The notes below the pieces were generated by a model. It ran no database searches. It was not told where the DNA came from and saw nothing but the letters and a program-made list of their open reading frames with translations. Both the position numbers and the translations under genes were made by a program. Of a DNA stretch of 64,000 nucleotides, positions 33,780-44,882 are shown one piece after another. How positions within the stretch are numbered: the stretch's first letter is position 1; each line of letters opens with the position of its first letter. Source of the stretch: Mantis religiosa (Eukaryota > Arthropoda > Insecta > Mantodea > Mantidae); the NCBI GenBank assembly GCA_030765055.1, contig CM060947.1, positions 51,423,375-51,487,374 on the forward strand, in the 5' to 3' direction.

Positions 33780-34298
33780 GGTAAGTAAGTCGAATTCTCT
33801 TACCAGCGAGCGAATTCATTGAAATTATCGCACGTGCTTGGGACAAGGCTGGAAGAGAAACTTTGATAAAGTCGTGGAAAAAGTTGTGGCCTGGTACATG
33901 CGTGTGACTTGCCAGAAAACAAAATTAAAGAAACTTAAATCAGTTTAAAAGAAGATTTTATAGACATTTTTAAAATATCAATGGTTGTTCCGATGTTGAT
34001 GAAGAAGACATTGGCAATGACGGAGATTATAAAGATTACAGAGGAAGGCATTATTGCATCCTGCAGTGCTACTGGTAATTAAAATGAAGGATGTTCAGAT
34101 TCAGATAGTATTGCTGAGGCAGCTGTGGTTATGACCCACGTAAAATCAGTAACAAATATGGAGAAATTGATGCTTTATTTCGAGAGAGAAAAGGCGAAAC
34201 ATTGCCAAATGAACTTCTAATGTTAAAGCGGATGCAAGATTGCGCTGCTCGTAAGCGATACACTAAACTGAGACAGGAGAAGCTCACTGCCTTTTAAT
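33780..34298 (+). pseudogene. pogo/Tigger-like transposase C-terminus
   Basis: Plus-strand frames give SLNEIIARAWDKAGRETLIK and SWKKLWPG (33820-33890), matching the AWD...T...W.KLWP block of Tigger/jerky-type transposases. A decayed acidic segment VDEEDIGN (33998) follows. Then EKLMLYFERE and, after a one-base shift, GETLPNELLMLKRMQDCAAR and KRYTKLRQEKLTAF with a stop at 34296-34298, like the family's basic C-terminal end. The DNA-binding and catalytic parts are not present. Dead fragment. Confidence 0.65.
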
Positions 34299-37237
34299 CA
34301 CCAGCCAGTTTAGAGCTATATTTTGTACATTGCAAATACATAGGCTATTACAGTACGTGGTGTGTGTCTGCGTGTTTGTGTGTTTTAAGTGAAAATGTGC
34401 TGATAATAATTCCTAAGTTCTATTAAAAATATTTCGGTGATGTACATTATTTTTTCTGAATCCTCCGGCTCTTTGGGATGTATAATTAACTGTTTATGAA
34501 CGTTAGTTCTAGAAACTTTAAGTTTTGAAGTCTAATAACTTCATAAGTATCAGTAACTTTGCATTAATTGATGTTTATAGTACTAGCTGTGAACTGTATA
34601 AATTGACAACAGTAGCTGAAATACAAAGGGAGGATTTCCTTGCGGCTGGAATCAAGTACATAAGACGAACTCGACCTTTAGGCGCTATGGACTGTCGATA
34701 ATCGATCACAGTAAAATAATTCTGTAATACAAAGGATTATAGGACAGTAAGGCACGAAAACACAACACTTTTGGAAACATACACACTTTTCTCGACATAA
34801 ACCCCACCTACTTTTGAGTATTCTACGAAAGTTCCCGCATTATACCTATTAATTCACCTGTTCATTTCCGAAACACACCTCTACGCTGTAACGTGCCATG
34901 TTACTCCATGTTTCTCTTTATAATTTTCAAAACTGATGTATTTGTGGATTTCCACATAATTCTATGACTTCCGAACATAAATATTTCTATTTGCACAGGT
35001 TTATTTAATGAATTCCCAAGTTGCTTTTGTTCTACAGAACACCAGATTGCGTCAGCTACCCTGACTTGTAAATAATTGATTTTCGTTAGCACGTAACCTT
35101 CCTTCGTAATGAGATCTTGACAGTATTGTAACTTACTTCTTACATTACACATTATTTTAACAGATGTAAGTTATTTATTGCAGTTCTTATCTATTAACAA
35201 TCAATATTTCCCATATGCCATTGAGTTACATTTCTTTATGCTTTCTAAAAGGAGTCACAAGGATAAAGGATATCAAATTTATCTGTGCATTTTTGAGTAG
35301 GTACACATCTCTACCTACTTGTATTCTTATCGTTGAATTTCTGTGCAGCGATTTTCCTCACGCGCCTCTGAAATGATTCCTGCGAAGCAGGAGGATTGCA
35401 ATCAGCCCTCTATGGCCTGTCCTGAATACCAAGTTCACTGTCACCTTAGAGGTATTTGTTAAGACATCCATCCACACCAAGAAAAAAGAAATTCCGTGTA
35501 GGTATGGCAGCAGCCCTTTTCATTCGTTACTACTCTCTACGAATTAGCTTCAGTTGGCTGCATTGGGAGGGAGTTAATCTTGTTTTACGTCTTGACACAT
35601 CGTAAAAAATGGATGGGATTATACATTCGAGCAGGTAGATTTATCTTCCTCAAAGTGAAGACGTCCGCTGGGGAATCTGAGGAAGCTAAATCTCCGCTAA
35701 CACTGTCCTATTTGGAAGATTTTAATCTCCTGTAAATTTTCCTTCGAACTCTTTTTTCTACCATGTTATCTCATAGGAAACATGGCAGAATAAAGAATGG
35801 CAACAAAGAATAATTTATTTGCTTCAGTTTAATTGAGTTAAAATAATTTAACTACAGTTTTTATTGTGAAAATGCTGTTCCTCTCTGCGACAATTTCGAG
35901 GACTGTATATTTTTGTCTGGGATGAATTACTGCCAGTTGCTACAGTGGTGAACTATGGCACTTTCTTTCGGGGTATGGTAGAATCTGAATGTGTGCTTGA
36001 ACTTCTAAAATTAAACAGTTAAATCGCAGTACAAGGAGTTCTAACTATATAGTACTATATATTAGCAACCTTATGAAGTATGAATTTTTTAATAACTGTT
36101 TCCTCAGTAACACCGAGAAGTCCAAGTTTCTGTGAATCTCTGAAATAATAAGTGGTAAATCATCTTTTGGATAGCGCCAGATATTTGCTGCAGATTGAGT
36201 GGGGTCTTTAGGAGCAATGGACTGCCAAAATGAACAACACTAAAACACTGCATTTTAATACATATTTTGCGACTGTAACCACAAAAATATAAATTGTAGA
36301 AATGCACGCTCTCTTAACACTGTAAGTCCCACCCATTTATGACTACTACTTATGTTCCTGTATATTGTTGCCAAATCTGAAGCTTAAGTTTCCATTAGGT
36401 GGACTTTTTTAATATGTTATTTGCTAAATTCTTAGAATTAGGTCCCATCTATAATTTTCACATAAATTAGATAACCAGGTGCCTTCAGGGTGTAGAATTT
36501 GAAATTTTTGAATTCCCAGTTAGCGTATTTCTTGTTGACTGAACTCTCGATGCGCCAATTTGTCATAGATTCACTGGAAACTAATTCCTTTTCTTCAACA
36601 CTTAAATTGTTAATTAATGACCTCTTATCCCCAGACACAACTATAACTCGTGCTTCTTCAATTATGCCTTCAATTGTAAAATAGAGAAGTTGTTTTATAC
36701 AATTAATTCCCTGACTTCCCACTATTTTTCTATTAAATTATTAATCCTGTTATTCATGCCTATTAATTAGTGTGTCACTATAAATTTACAGTGAATGCCG
36801 GTATGAAATTATACTCAAGTACAGTTTATAGTAAAATTCAGTGAGCTACGACTTAAGTAATTGAAAAATATTTAAATCAAACTCAAAATCTTAGCGGAAT
36901 GATTTGAGATACTTTTTTAATTTGGGTGTTTGTTTTCCTCCAACAACACCATAACACTTTTTTAAATTTCTTTGGTACGTACTGCATGTAGTTGAATTAT
37001 GGTTTCGATAAACAAATTTGATATCGGGACATCACAAAAAATACAGTTTTTGAGACTCCATGAAGGGAAAAAGGGTTTTAGAAAAGTATATGAATGCATA
37101 GGTCTGTAGGTGTGTTCGTGAATAGCCCACATCAATGTCAGATAAATACCGAACTGTTATTTAACTTCCCATCTTCCCAGCATACAACATAAAACTTTTC
37201 AAGTGAATCTACCAGGTCCAAAACTATAAATTTCCTG

Positions 37238-37239
<2 letters not shown>
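34299..37239. other. No gene recognised; two weakly similar segments
   Basis: 34674-35155 and 36200-36722 share a loose order of words (CTTTAGG.GC.ATGGACTG, CCCACC..., GAATTCCCA(A)GTT...) and each contains a minus-strand frame of 83-94 codons. This suggests two old copies of one element. I do not recognise the proteins. The rest of the stretch is A+T-rich and featureless. Confidence 0.35.

Positions 37240-37281
<42 letters not shown>
37240..37281. repeat. (TA)n microsatellite
   Basis: About 40 bases of uninterrupted TA dinucleotides ending before TGGTGTGAAGG. Confidence 0.95.
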
Positions 37282-37283
<2 letters not shown>

Positions 37284-37338
37284 TGTGAAGGTAACCGTTT
37301 GTGAGATGTCCCTGTTATTTTTTAAATTTTTTCAATAC

Positions 37339-37810
37339 TGTCGCGAAGTCTTTATCTACGATAGTACGGCTAGCGTACACAAAGAGCCGGCAAGTAACCA
37401 TAGCACCGATAAATAAGTAACATATAGTATATTATGGAGGTAAAGGACCTGCCGGCATAGATTAAGTTACGCTTCTGGAAGGAGATAGAATTTTTGGTTT
37501 CTTTACTGTCCCAGAAATCTCTCGAATTTATGAATGAGATATACAACAGATTGTGACTCGCCAGCGGACAGTTGTAAAACGAGAGTGAGTCGCGAGAGGT
37601 AAGCAGAGAACAACTGAGAGTTTTGTTGTAACGAGAGCTGATGTTGTAAACTGTACGCTGTTTGTTATTGTCATCGACCTTTGAAAATTGTGTTGTGTGT
37701 GTGATGTAATGTTGTTACGTGAGAATTGAGCAGTTTATTTCTACGGAAATAAAGGACATTCAGAATTTCGGCAAATTGGACTTCTAATTCTACGAACTCA
37801 CAAAGTCACA
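37339..37810 (+). repeat. LTR (472 bp)
   Basis: Starts TGTCGCG and ends AAAGTCACA. It contains ACCTGCCGGCATAG, TTGTCATCGACCT and CTACGGAAATAAAGGAC (AATAAA-type signal about 60 bases before the end). It shares these blocks with the solo LTR at 20716, which supports the assignment. The promoter is not evident. Confidence 0.75.
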
Positions 37811-37823
37811 ACTGCTGTCATGA

Positions 37824-38093
37824 GTGGGATATTACCACAGGGAGGCGCTATTAGAAAAGATTCTACAGAGAATGGAAGAAATGAAGATGGCAATTGACAC
37901 GGAAACGGCAAACAACAACCTGGCAGCGGAACTGAAGGAAATAAAGACGGCAAATGACAACCTCGCTGCGAAGACGGAAGCTGCAAACAACAATTTGGCC
38001 ACAACAATGACCACCAAAATGACGGAATTCACCACGGAAATGAAAGCGGCGAATGAGGCCCTCGCCGCTTTCATTTCCATGTTGAATTCTATC
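37824..38093 (+). pseudogene. Start of a gag-like protein, coiled-coil repeats
   Basis: The frame reads MGYYHREALLEKILQRMEEM, then a run of alanine/asparagine-rich repeats with the recurring core (A/D)NNLA: TANNNLAAELKE, TANDNLAAK and AANNNLATT, and finally FTTEMKAANEALAAF. It looks like a helical coiled coil, as in the N-terminal part of some insect gypsy Gag proteins. The real frame ends where the inverted LTR begins (38085), after which the frame is LTR sequence. No capsid core, zinc knuckle or pol is present. Confidence 0.5.
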
Positions 38094-38238
38094 ACCTTCC
38101 AGAAGCGTAACTTAATCTATGCTGGCATGTCCTTTACCTCCGTGATACACTCTCCGTCTGTTACTTATCGGCGCTATCGTTATTTGCCGGCTCTTTGTGT
38201 ACGCTAGCCGTACTATCATATATAACGGCTTCGCGACA
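38085..38238 (-). repeat. Inverted partial LTR (first ~154 bp)
   Basis: The reverse complement of 37339-37492 with scattered differences, from CTTCTGGAAGGTGATAGAAT at the inner side to TGTCGCGAAG at the outer edge. The inner limit is sharp. Confidence 0.85.
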
Positions 38239-40779
38239 ATACCTATTAATATTTTTATGAAATGTCTGTATTCTTTTTTACTCTCCTGATGATGCAAATG
38301 CAAGGCAATTTCAAATACATCACAGAGCGACTAGCACTTAAAAGATTTTGCTGTTTTTAAGACTTTTGTATTTCCTGTTGCCATTGTAGATACAAGGAAT
38401 TACATCATAAATTCCTTCTAAAACGTTTATCTCGTTAATATGAGGTGGATATAAGAACCAATGTTTGTAAGAATAGCTTCCATGATCAGAGTAAATCAAG
38501 TGAGTACAACGTATTTGGTTAAGTTTACACAGGCATAATCAGAGATGATTTTCTAAAAATATTCACTTTTGGGCAGAGTCCTCCAATTACGAATTTTCTG
38601 TGAAATCTCGACATCCATCTTCTGAATGGAATGCAATATTTTCACCATATTTCAACAGGAAATTAAGATAACTAACAAATCCAATTCATTCAATAATTTC
38701 GAACATATCTTCTTCCAGGGCGGGTGAGGTGTGTCTGTTAAACTTATTTCACTGATGCAAAATAACTTCTTAAGGAAATGTTAACCTTGGGACCCAGAAA
38801 ACATTAGAGTTGACTTTTTATAGGTCAGATCAGTAAAGTTCCCGTGATATAGACTCGGACGAGAGACATAAATCACGGTAATGCTATAATCTATTAAAGA
38901 AATGGTAGAATTAGGTTGCTAGATATATTACCTTTCAAAATGATTCCCTTCATTTGTTAGGTTTGAACGATATAGCGCTGAGGTGGTTTCTTTCCCTAAT
39001 CTGGCTATCCATAACCTCCTCTACACTCTCCCTTCAGGTGGAGGGCATTTGGGGAATGACCCACCGCCTCAAGGCAGTGACAAAGTGAGGCTGCACTATC
39101 CGCTTCGTACTCGAACAAAAGACGGGAGGTTCCATTGCTGTGAAACGTAAAACAGCTGAAAATCTCTAAGTCGAACCTTAGTAGTACAAAGAACTATTGT
39201 TGACTTTTCTTTCCATTGGTTACCTACAAGATTACACATTAAACATCCCAATGAAAAAAAAAGTTTTTCTGAGTACTGCAGTCACCCTTACTGTATGTCT
39301 CTTACATTTTAAAACTGAGGTGCATAAATTAGGAAGCAGTTGGATCTATGATATGGGATGATGGCAAGAGCAGTGCTAGATAAGGGGATTGCTTCCTAAC
39401 AGCATTTGTTTACAAAAACCAAACTCAGGTGTATTTCGTTTTATCAAATATTTGCTTTAGGACAATAATCTGACGCTTAAACTTGTGTTATTAGATGAGT
39501 TGTAATGCATATTGCATACATTTAATGAGTATTGTGTTATTACAAATTATAATGACCTCATATGGTATGAACTATAATTCATACAAACATCATGAAATTC
39601 TCGTATCTTCAATACAAAACAAATTTCAAATATTTAACTGGATGATCACAATTCTTCACCTCTCAAATTATCTCGGCACTAAAGCGGGTAAAAGCAGTAC
39701 TAAATAACTCCCGTCATGTCGAAAAGTAAATCCATCGTAAAATATAGAAAAATAAATAAACTGAACACATTAGCAATGTAGACGTTGCATTTGGATAAAC
39801 TACCAACACAGAAGGGCGTATAAACTAAGAAAAATGTGAGAATCTAGACAAAGCTTAACAAATGATTCCAAAAATTAAAATTTAAGAATGGTTTAACAAC
39901 TGAACTTCGTACACTGCATATTAAATTAATTACTCATAAATTATTCAATTTGAGATTACAAGCGACAGTGCACGTTCTAAATTAAAATAAAGCATTTTTA
40001 GAAGAAAAGTGCGTGTTGTGTATATGTGTGGGGCGTGTCCTTTGATGAGCCCAACTCTAAAACAAATAGATTAAATAAAAACCAAACTTTATATTCAAGT
40101 TCAACATCTTCCTAAGCTACAACCTAAGATTTTAAAGAAAATTACTCCACCCAAAACCACAGAAATTCATATAATATTTAATATATTGTGATTATTAATT
40201 AGATTAATTTGAGGATTTTTGTATTTTAAATGATTTACTATATTTTATTGAATGAGAAATTACTAGATTAACTTCTTCTTTCATTGATTAGTTTCCAAAA
40301 ATATTTATTTTTTTAAAAAAATTACCTGTATAGTTTTAAATATAATACCATGTGTTTAAGATATTTTCATGTCAAATAAAATATGTATCTTGAATTTCCT
40401 TCAGAGTCTCATAAATAGTGTTAATTTTCTGGTCCTTTGTCAGAAATACAAAATCGTATTACACTGAAACAGTTATGATGGTATTGTATTATTTCAGAGA
40501 GATTTTAGAGTGATTTTAAAAATTTAAAAATGTTGAAAAGTGTTAAAATAGTTTATTATGAATGGGAGAATCAGTGAGAGAGAGAAACCAATTACAGGTT
40601 ACTCTATGAATGATTAAAAGTGTAAGGAAACGAATGATTATTCAGACGACTGAAAATAATCTTTCTTTCATTAGGGACGCGAAAGCGATATTGTATTTTT
40701 GTAAAAGGGAATGGTTAGGAAGAATTTTTAAGTAATTTGTGCTATTTTCTTTTATATCAAGTGATCACAAAGTAAAATA
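38239..40779. other. No gene recognised
   Basis: A+T-rich. A G+C-richer patch at 38970-39170 (CTCCTCTACACTCTCCCTTC, GGGGAATGACCCACCGCCTC) has no tRNA-like head and no known match. Confidence 0.35.
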
Positions 40780-41022
40780 CGAGGGCTGTTCAATAAAGAA
40801 TGATCACTTTTTTTTGACAACGTACCTTTACTCATCCTCATAATTTTAATGGTCCTTCTCAAAATAGTCTCCTCTGAATGTGATGTACTTGTCCCAGCGT
40901 TTCTGCCAGTCTTCAAAGACATGCTGGAAACCATTTTTGAGAGATCCTTCAAAATCGACTGCGCAGCCTTCACCACTGCTTCTGATGATGCATAATGCCT
41001 CCCACGAAGGCGTTTCTTCAAG
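40780..41022 (-). mobile_element. mariner 3' fragment (family 1) fused to a tetranucleotide repeat
   Basis: Begins with the TIR CGAGGGCTGTTCAATAAAGA after TA (40778-40779). On the minus strand it encodes the C-terminus ending MRMSKGTLSKK, back to LKKRLRGRHYASSEAVV, and breaks off in the codon run for the LKKR block. From there the sequence becomes a GTGA/AATG repeat with no transition. Confidence 0.88.
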
Positions 41023-41350
41023 TGAGTGAGTGAGTGAATGAGTGAGTGAGTGAATGAGTGAGTGAGTGAATGAGTGAGTGAGTGAGTGAGTGAGTGAGTG
41101 AGGAAGCGAGTGAGTGAGCAACCGAAAGAGCGAACGAGTGAACGAGCGAACGAACAAATGAATAAATAAATGAATAAATAAATGAATAAATAAATAAATA
41201 AATCAATCAAGGAGTAAATGAATGAATGAGAGAATGAATAAATAAATGCATAGATAGAGAAATAGATAAATACATAAATAGATAAATCATTCATTCATTA
41301 ACTTATTCATTCATTAACTTATTCATTCATTCATTCATTCATTCATTCTT
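41022..41350. repeat. Imperfect tetranucleotide repeat, palindromic in overall design
   Basis: (GAGT)n with GAAT variants at 41022-41110, (GAAC)n-like at about 41130, (AATA/AATG)n at 41155-41285, then the opposite-strand form (CATT)n with TTAACTTATT interruptions at 41286-41350. The long frames here are compositional. Confidence 0.9.
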
Positions 41351-43137
41351 TCATACTCAAGGAGATGTGGAGGATATTTCTGCCCTTATGAAAGGATAAT
41401 ATGGTCAACATCATGCTTCCTCCACTGGAACATTGGCTTTGGCGACGACGAACCATTACCTCAAATGGGTTATGATGGTGAATGGTATCTGATTCTATAC
41501 ATTGGCAGAATAATCCTCACTTACATGTGTAGGCTCTAATTAGGCTCTAATTTTGTGGCTGGAAACTGCAGCACAACAATCTAACTTTAAACTGAACTTT
41601 TATTTCTGGCACTGCTTAACTTCAATGCTTCTCAGCGTCCTATTCTACATTGGGTATGAAACATAGCTTAATTTTGCTCAGAAAGCTGCTTATGCGGATT
41701 GAAATTATTTTACAATCGCAAATATATGACAAGGTTCCTCCAGCTTTCCTTTCCTTCTTTAGAAAGCCAGTTAGGTATGTTAATGGCCGAACTAAAATGT
41801 CATTGTTGTCCATCACGTTTGAAGCCACGACCACGGGAAGCACCCGACTCCAAACCACTGCACAAAGACTGAAAACCTTTTTTTTTTTCAGAATCAGGGA
41901 ATTATATAATTCCAGAAATAACGTACAAGAAACCAAACACATATTTTGTTATTTACTTAGCTAAAATAATAAAAGACAGGTGAACAAGAGTAAGTAACAT
42001 GTCTAAGGAACAACATAGATGGGGTCAGACAACTGCAAGACGTTAGGACAGTCTCATCGATCAAGAGTAATTGGCTCAGTAACCCTCCCCTTTGAGGAGG
42101 TTGGGGGGTTCCCAATAAATTCCCCGCGGCTTTTGATACGAAAATTCCTGGAGCAGGTCAACAGGCCCATTCATCTCCTGTATTTACCTCAAATTGGCCA
42201 GATGTCGCTGAGCTCAGCATGTCCCTTTTTCTCTGTTCTTCTGCAATAGGGCAGAAAGTTTCTTGGGAAAGTATTTTACTATTTCGGAACAAACCACTTA
42301 ATTCTTCATGCTGCGTCATCAAGTGCAAGAAAAGTAAACGACGGAACGATTCAATGAAAGTCTCCAAGGTGGAGCATACGTCAGTTAACCGCTAAATGTT
42401 ATCGAAGATGGTAGTAATGAAATAAACTGTATACAATTAAATATACATGTTTGACGAATAGTGGCGCTGCTGTGCTGCTGGAAATACTATAGTACTTGAT
42501 TATGGAAAGCCTACTCAGTCATTTTCCTTCCTTCCTCAGCTTGAAACCGATCACTGTTTATATGTTATAATATCGAGTACCAAATTTTGTATTGAAACCA
42601 ATAACATCTACTCATGAAGGGATAGTCATGACGAAGAATGCCTTCCTGCCATTCAGGTGAAAGATTTTAGAATATCTCGGGTTATATCTCGGTCAACGCC
42701 GCAATCAGTGACTCACGACAATGTTTCTTTCTCACTTTTATTACGAAACAGCAATTTAAATCGCAAAGTATTGATACTTCTGCATCCTCAAACGGTCGAC
42801 AACTCACTTACAAACTCATCTTACACTTACTCCTATACTTACTTCCAAAGGTTCGCATGCGGGTAAAGCTTCAACGCAAACTTACGCATTCCAATATCAG
42901 AGAAATAAACTACAACAATAGTCAGACCTTTAGAACGCGAATCGCTATATAAAGGATTTCAAGGTTCATGCGATTTGCTCACTAAGGAAAATAAATGAAG
43001 AGCGACTTGCCGCTTTTAAAGTGTTTGACATAAATTGTGTGCGTAACCAGAGTTACTGCTTATGCGCAAGTCACTGAGAGAAAATAACTTTAGTGTGCAT
43101 TCACAGAAAATTCAAGATTTACATTTGACTTTCCATT
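41351..43137. other. No gene recognised
   Basis: Short ORFs only, the longest about 100 codons at 41650-41964 with no known resemblance. A G-rich patch GGAGGTTGGGGGGTTCCC lies at about 42097. Confidence 0.35.
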
Positions 43138-43372
43138 TCTTTTAATTTACGTCCTCCATCGTTAATTCAAATCTGACGATAAATAGAATGGGTGAAATGA
43201 TGCTCAAATGAGTCCAGGGTCCAAAGAGGTTACAGTTGCCCGACATTCGTCTTGAAGGATAAGGGAAAACTCCGGAAAAACCTTATCCAGGTAACTCACC
43301 CTGACCGAGATTCGAACTCGGGACCTCTTGAACGTTAGGCAGACACTCTACCACCAGGCTACCGAGGCGGGC
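43138..43372 (-). repeat. SINE family 1, full length
   Basis: From the A-rich tail end (TTTTAATTTACGTCCTCC) to the head (CTACCGAGGCGGGC). Box B is GAGTTCGAATCTCGG and box A is near TAGCCTGGTGG. One of the best-preserved copies. Confidence 0.92.
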
Positions 43373-43582
43373 TTTACTTTCCACAGAAAGATCTTTAACA
43401 TAGGTATATGTTCAGACTATTAGATCATTTGAGATCAATTCATTCTGGCTCTACCCTTTTATAGTGTGTCCTACACACGGCTAGTGTGAAAGAACAATTA
43501 ATTTCCAGTAACTGTACTTAATAGTGGTCCGAACTATAAAGCCCAGGCGTTAAAGTACTTACAGCATAGTAAGTTGCCATTA

Positions 43583-44077
43583 TAGGTCAAGAGAGGGAGC
43601 TAGATAAATGTCCATTGTGTGGAGAAGAGAATGCAGATTTCCATTGTATATTAAATTGTAGTCAAACAAAGATATGGAGAGAGCAGGCTTGGCTACGTAA
43701 ATTGGACAGTTTGGGGGGTGAAGTAGTAATTAGAAAAATGTTGTCAGTAAAAGGAGAAAAGAACAGGACAAATATAGGGAATTATTTAGGGAAAGTTAAA
43801 GAGAGATTGCTAAGAACAATTAAGAGAAAAATGTAGAGTGAGATAGGTGAAATGGCACAAAGTGGAAAAAGGAGCAGAGGGCCTCCATTACACAAAAACC
43901 TAGGGTTAGGTGTATGGGGGCTGAATTACTATTCAATGGTGGGCAACATGATAACATGATAGGATTTTCAGGATTTAGGAATATATGGCATATTTCAGTA
44001 TGGATTTTATAATTGTAATCTTGATTTTGTATTTCCATTTGTTGATGTAAAAGGAAATAAATTACTATTACTATTAC
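43583..44077 (+). mobile_element. Short non-LTR retrotransposon insertion with 13-bp target duplication
   Basis: TAAGTTGCCATTA stands on both sides (43570-43582 and 44078-44090). The insert encodes the end of a protein: CPLCGEENADFHCILNCSQT (about 43608-43665), the same kind of Cys/His cluster as at 25.8 kb, then WREQAWLRKLDSLGG and a basic end KVKERLLRTIKRKM with a stop at 43834-43836. The 3' UTR runs to an ATTACT repeat tail. 5' truncation, target duplication and a simple-repeat tail are the marks of target-primed reverse transcription. Confidence 0.88.
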
Positions 44078-44098
44078 TAAGTTGCCATTAAGGTAGTT

Positions 44099-44331
44099 GC
44101 CCGCCTCAGTAGCGTAGATGGTAGCGTGAGGTCTGCCTCACGTTCAAGAGGTCTCGAGTTCAATCTCGGACAGGCTGAGTTACCTGGATAAGGTTTTTTC
44201 CGATGCTTTCCCTTATCCTTCAAGACGAATGTTGGGTAGCTCTAAGCCCCATGGAGCCTGGACTCATTTGAGCCTCATTTCACCCAATTCATTCACCATC
44301 CGGTATGACTTAACGTTGGAGGACGTAAATT
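44099..44331 (+). repeat. SINE family 1, full length, in the tandem array
   Basis: Head GCCCGCCTCAGTAGCGTAGA with box A, box B GAGTTCAATCTCGG, body TGAGTTACCTGGATAAGG and end ACTTAACGTTGGAGGACGTA. It interrupts the 305-bp unit, which resumes at TGTGTTTATGGGAACTCC. Confidence 0.92.
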
Positions 44332-44882
44332 GTGTTTATGGGAACTCCTAGTGGTTTACTGGGAGAAACTCGAGTCATTTGCAGAATTTAATGTCATGTT
44401 GGCACGTTGGCCATAGTAGCTCAAGGGTTAGAGCGGCTGGACGGAGACCAGCACATCAATGGTTCAAATCCCGACCATGGAATTGAATTTTTCAGTCTAA
44501 CTCTACCCTTTCATAGTGCATGCTACACACGGCTAGTGTGAAAGAACAATTAATTTCCATTAATTGTCCGAACTATAAAACCCGGGCCTTATATTACTTA
44601 TAACATAGTAAGTCGCCATTAAGGTACTTGTATCATGTGTTTATGAGAGCTCTTAGTAGTTTACCGGAAGAAACACGAATCAGTTGGAGAACTTAATGTC
44701 ATGTTGGCACGTTGACCATAGTAGCTCAATGGTTAGAGCAGCTGGACGGAGATCAGAATATCCGTGGCTCAAATCCCGGCTATGCCATTGAATTTTTCAG
44801 TCTGGCTCTATCCTTTCATAGTGCGTCCTACACACGGATAGTGTGAAAGAACAATTAATTTCTTTCAGATAAATTTTTGATA

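Larger units (their letters stand above)
37339..38238 (+). mobile_element. LTR - gag start - inverted LTR unit, with 4-bp target duplication
   Basis: A complete LTR (37339-37810) is followed by the start of a gag-like frame and then by a reversed copy of the LTR's first ~154 bases (38085-38238). The unit starts TGTCGCGAAG and ends CTTCGCGACA, so its outer ends are inverted repeats. ATAC stands immediately outside on both sides (37335-37338 and 38239-38242). The two arms are roughly 85% alike. It therefore looks like one insertion with palindromic ends rather than an ordinary LTR element. Confidence 0.72.
43434..44882 (+). repeat. Tandem array of a 305-bp unit with a tRNA-like head
   Basis: The word ATGTCATGTTGGC recurs at 44393 and 44698, giving a 305-bp period. 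Once the two later insertions are removed, the piece starting at 43436 falls into the same register. Each unit has a tRNA-like part (AGTAGCTCAATGGTTAGAGC, then GGCTCAAATCCCGG, with flanks CCATAG/CTATG that could pair), then CAGTCTGGCTCTACCCTTTC, CACACGGCTAGTGTGAAAGA, GTCCGAACTATAAAGCCC and GTTTACCGGAAGAAACACGA. About three units are present. Confidence 0.85.

Noticed and set aside
40752..41294. 180-codon ORF rich in HSLTHSLTHS
   Set aside because: A translation of the tetranucleotide repeat fused to the mariner C-terminus, not a gene.
43300..43372. A functional tRNA gene (good box A and box B)
   Set aside because: The same head occurs in about twelve copies joined to the same non-tRNA body, so it is the head of a SINE; the stems are imperfect.
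44704..44790. A functional tRNA gene in the tandem unit
   Set aside because: Cloverleaf arms are only partial, the anticodon loop lacks the conserved U33, and the sequence is repeated with the unit.
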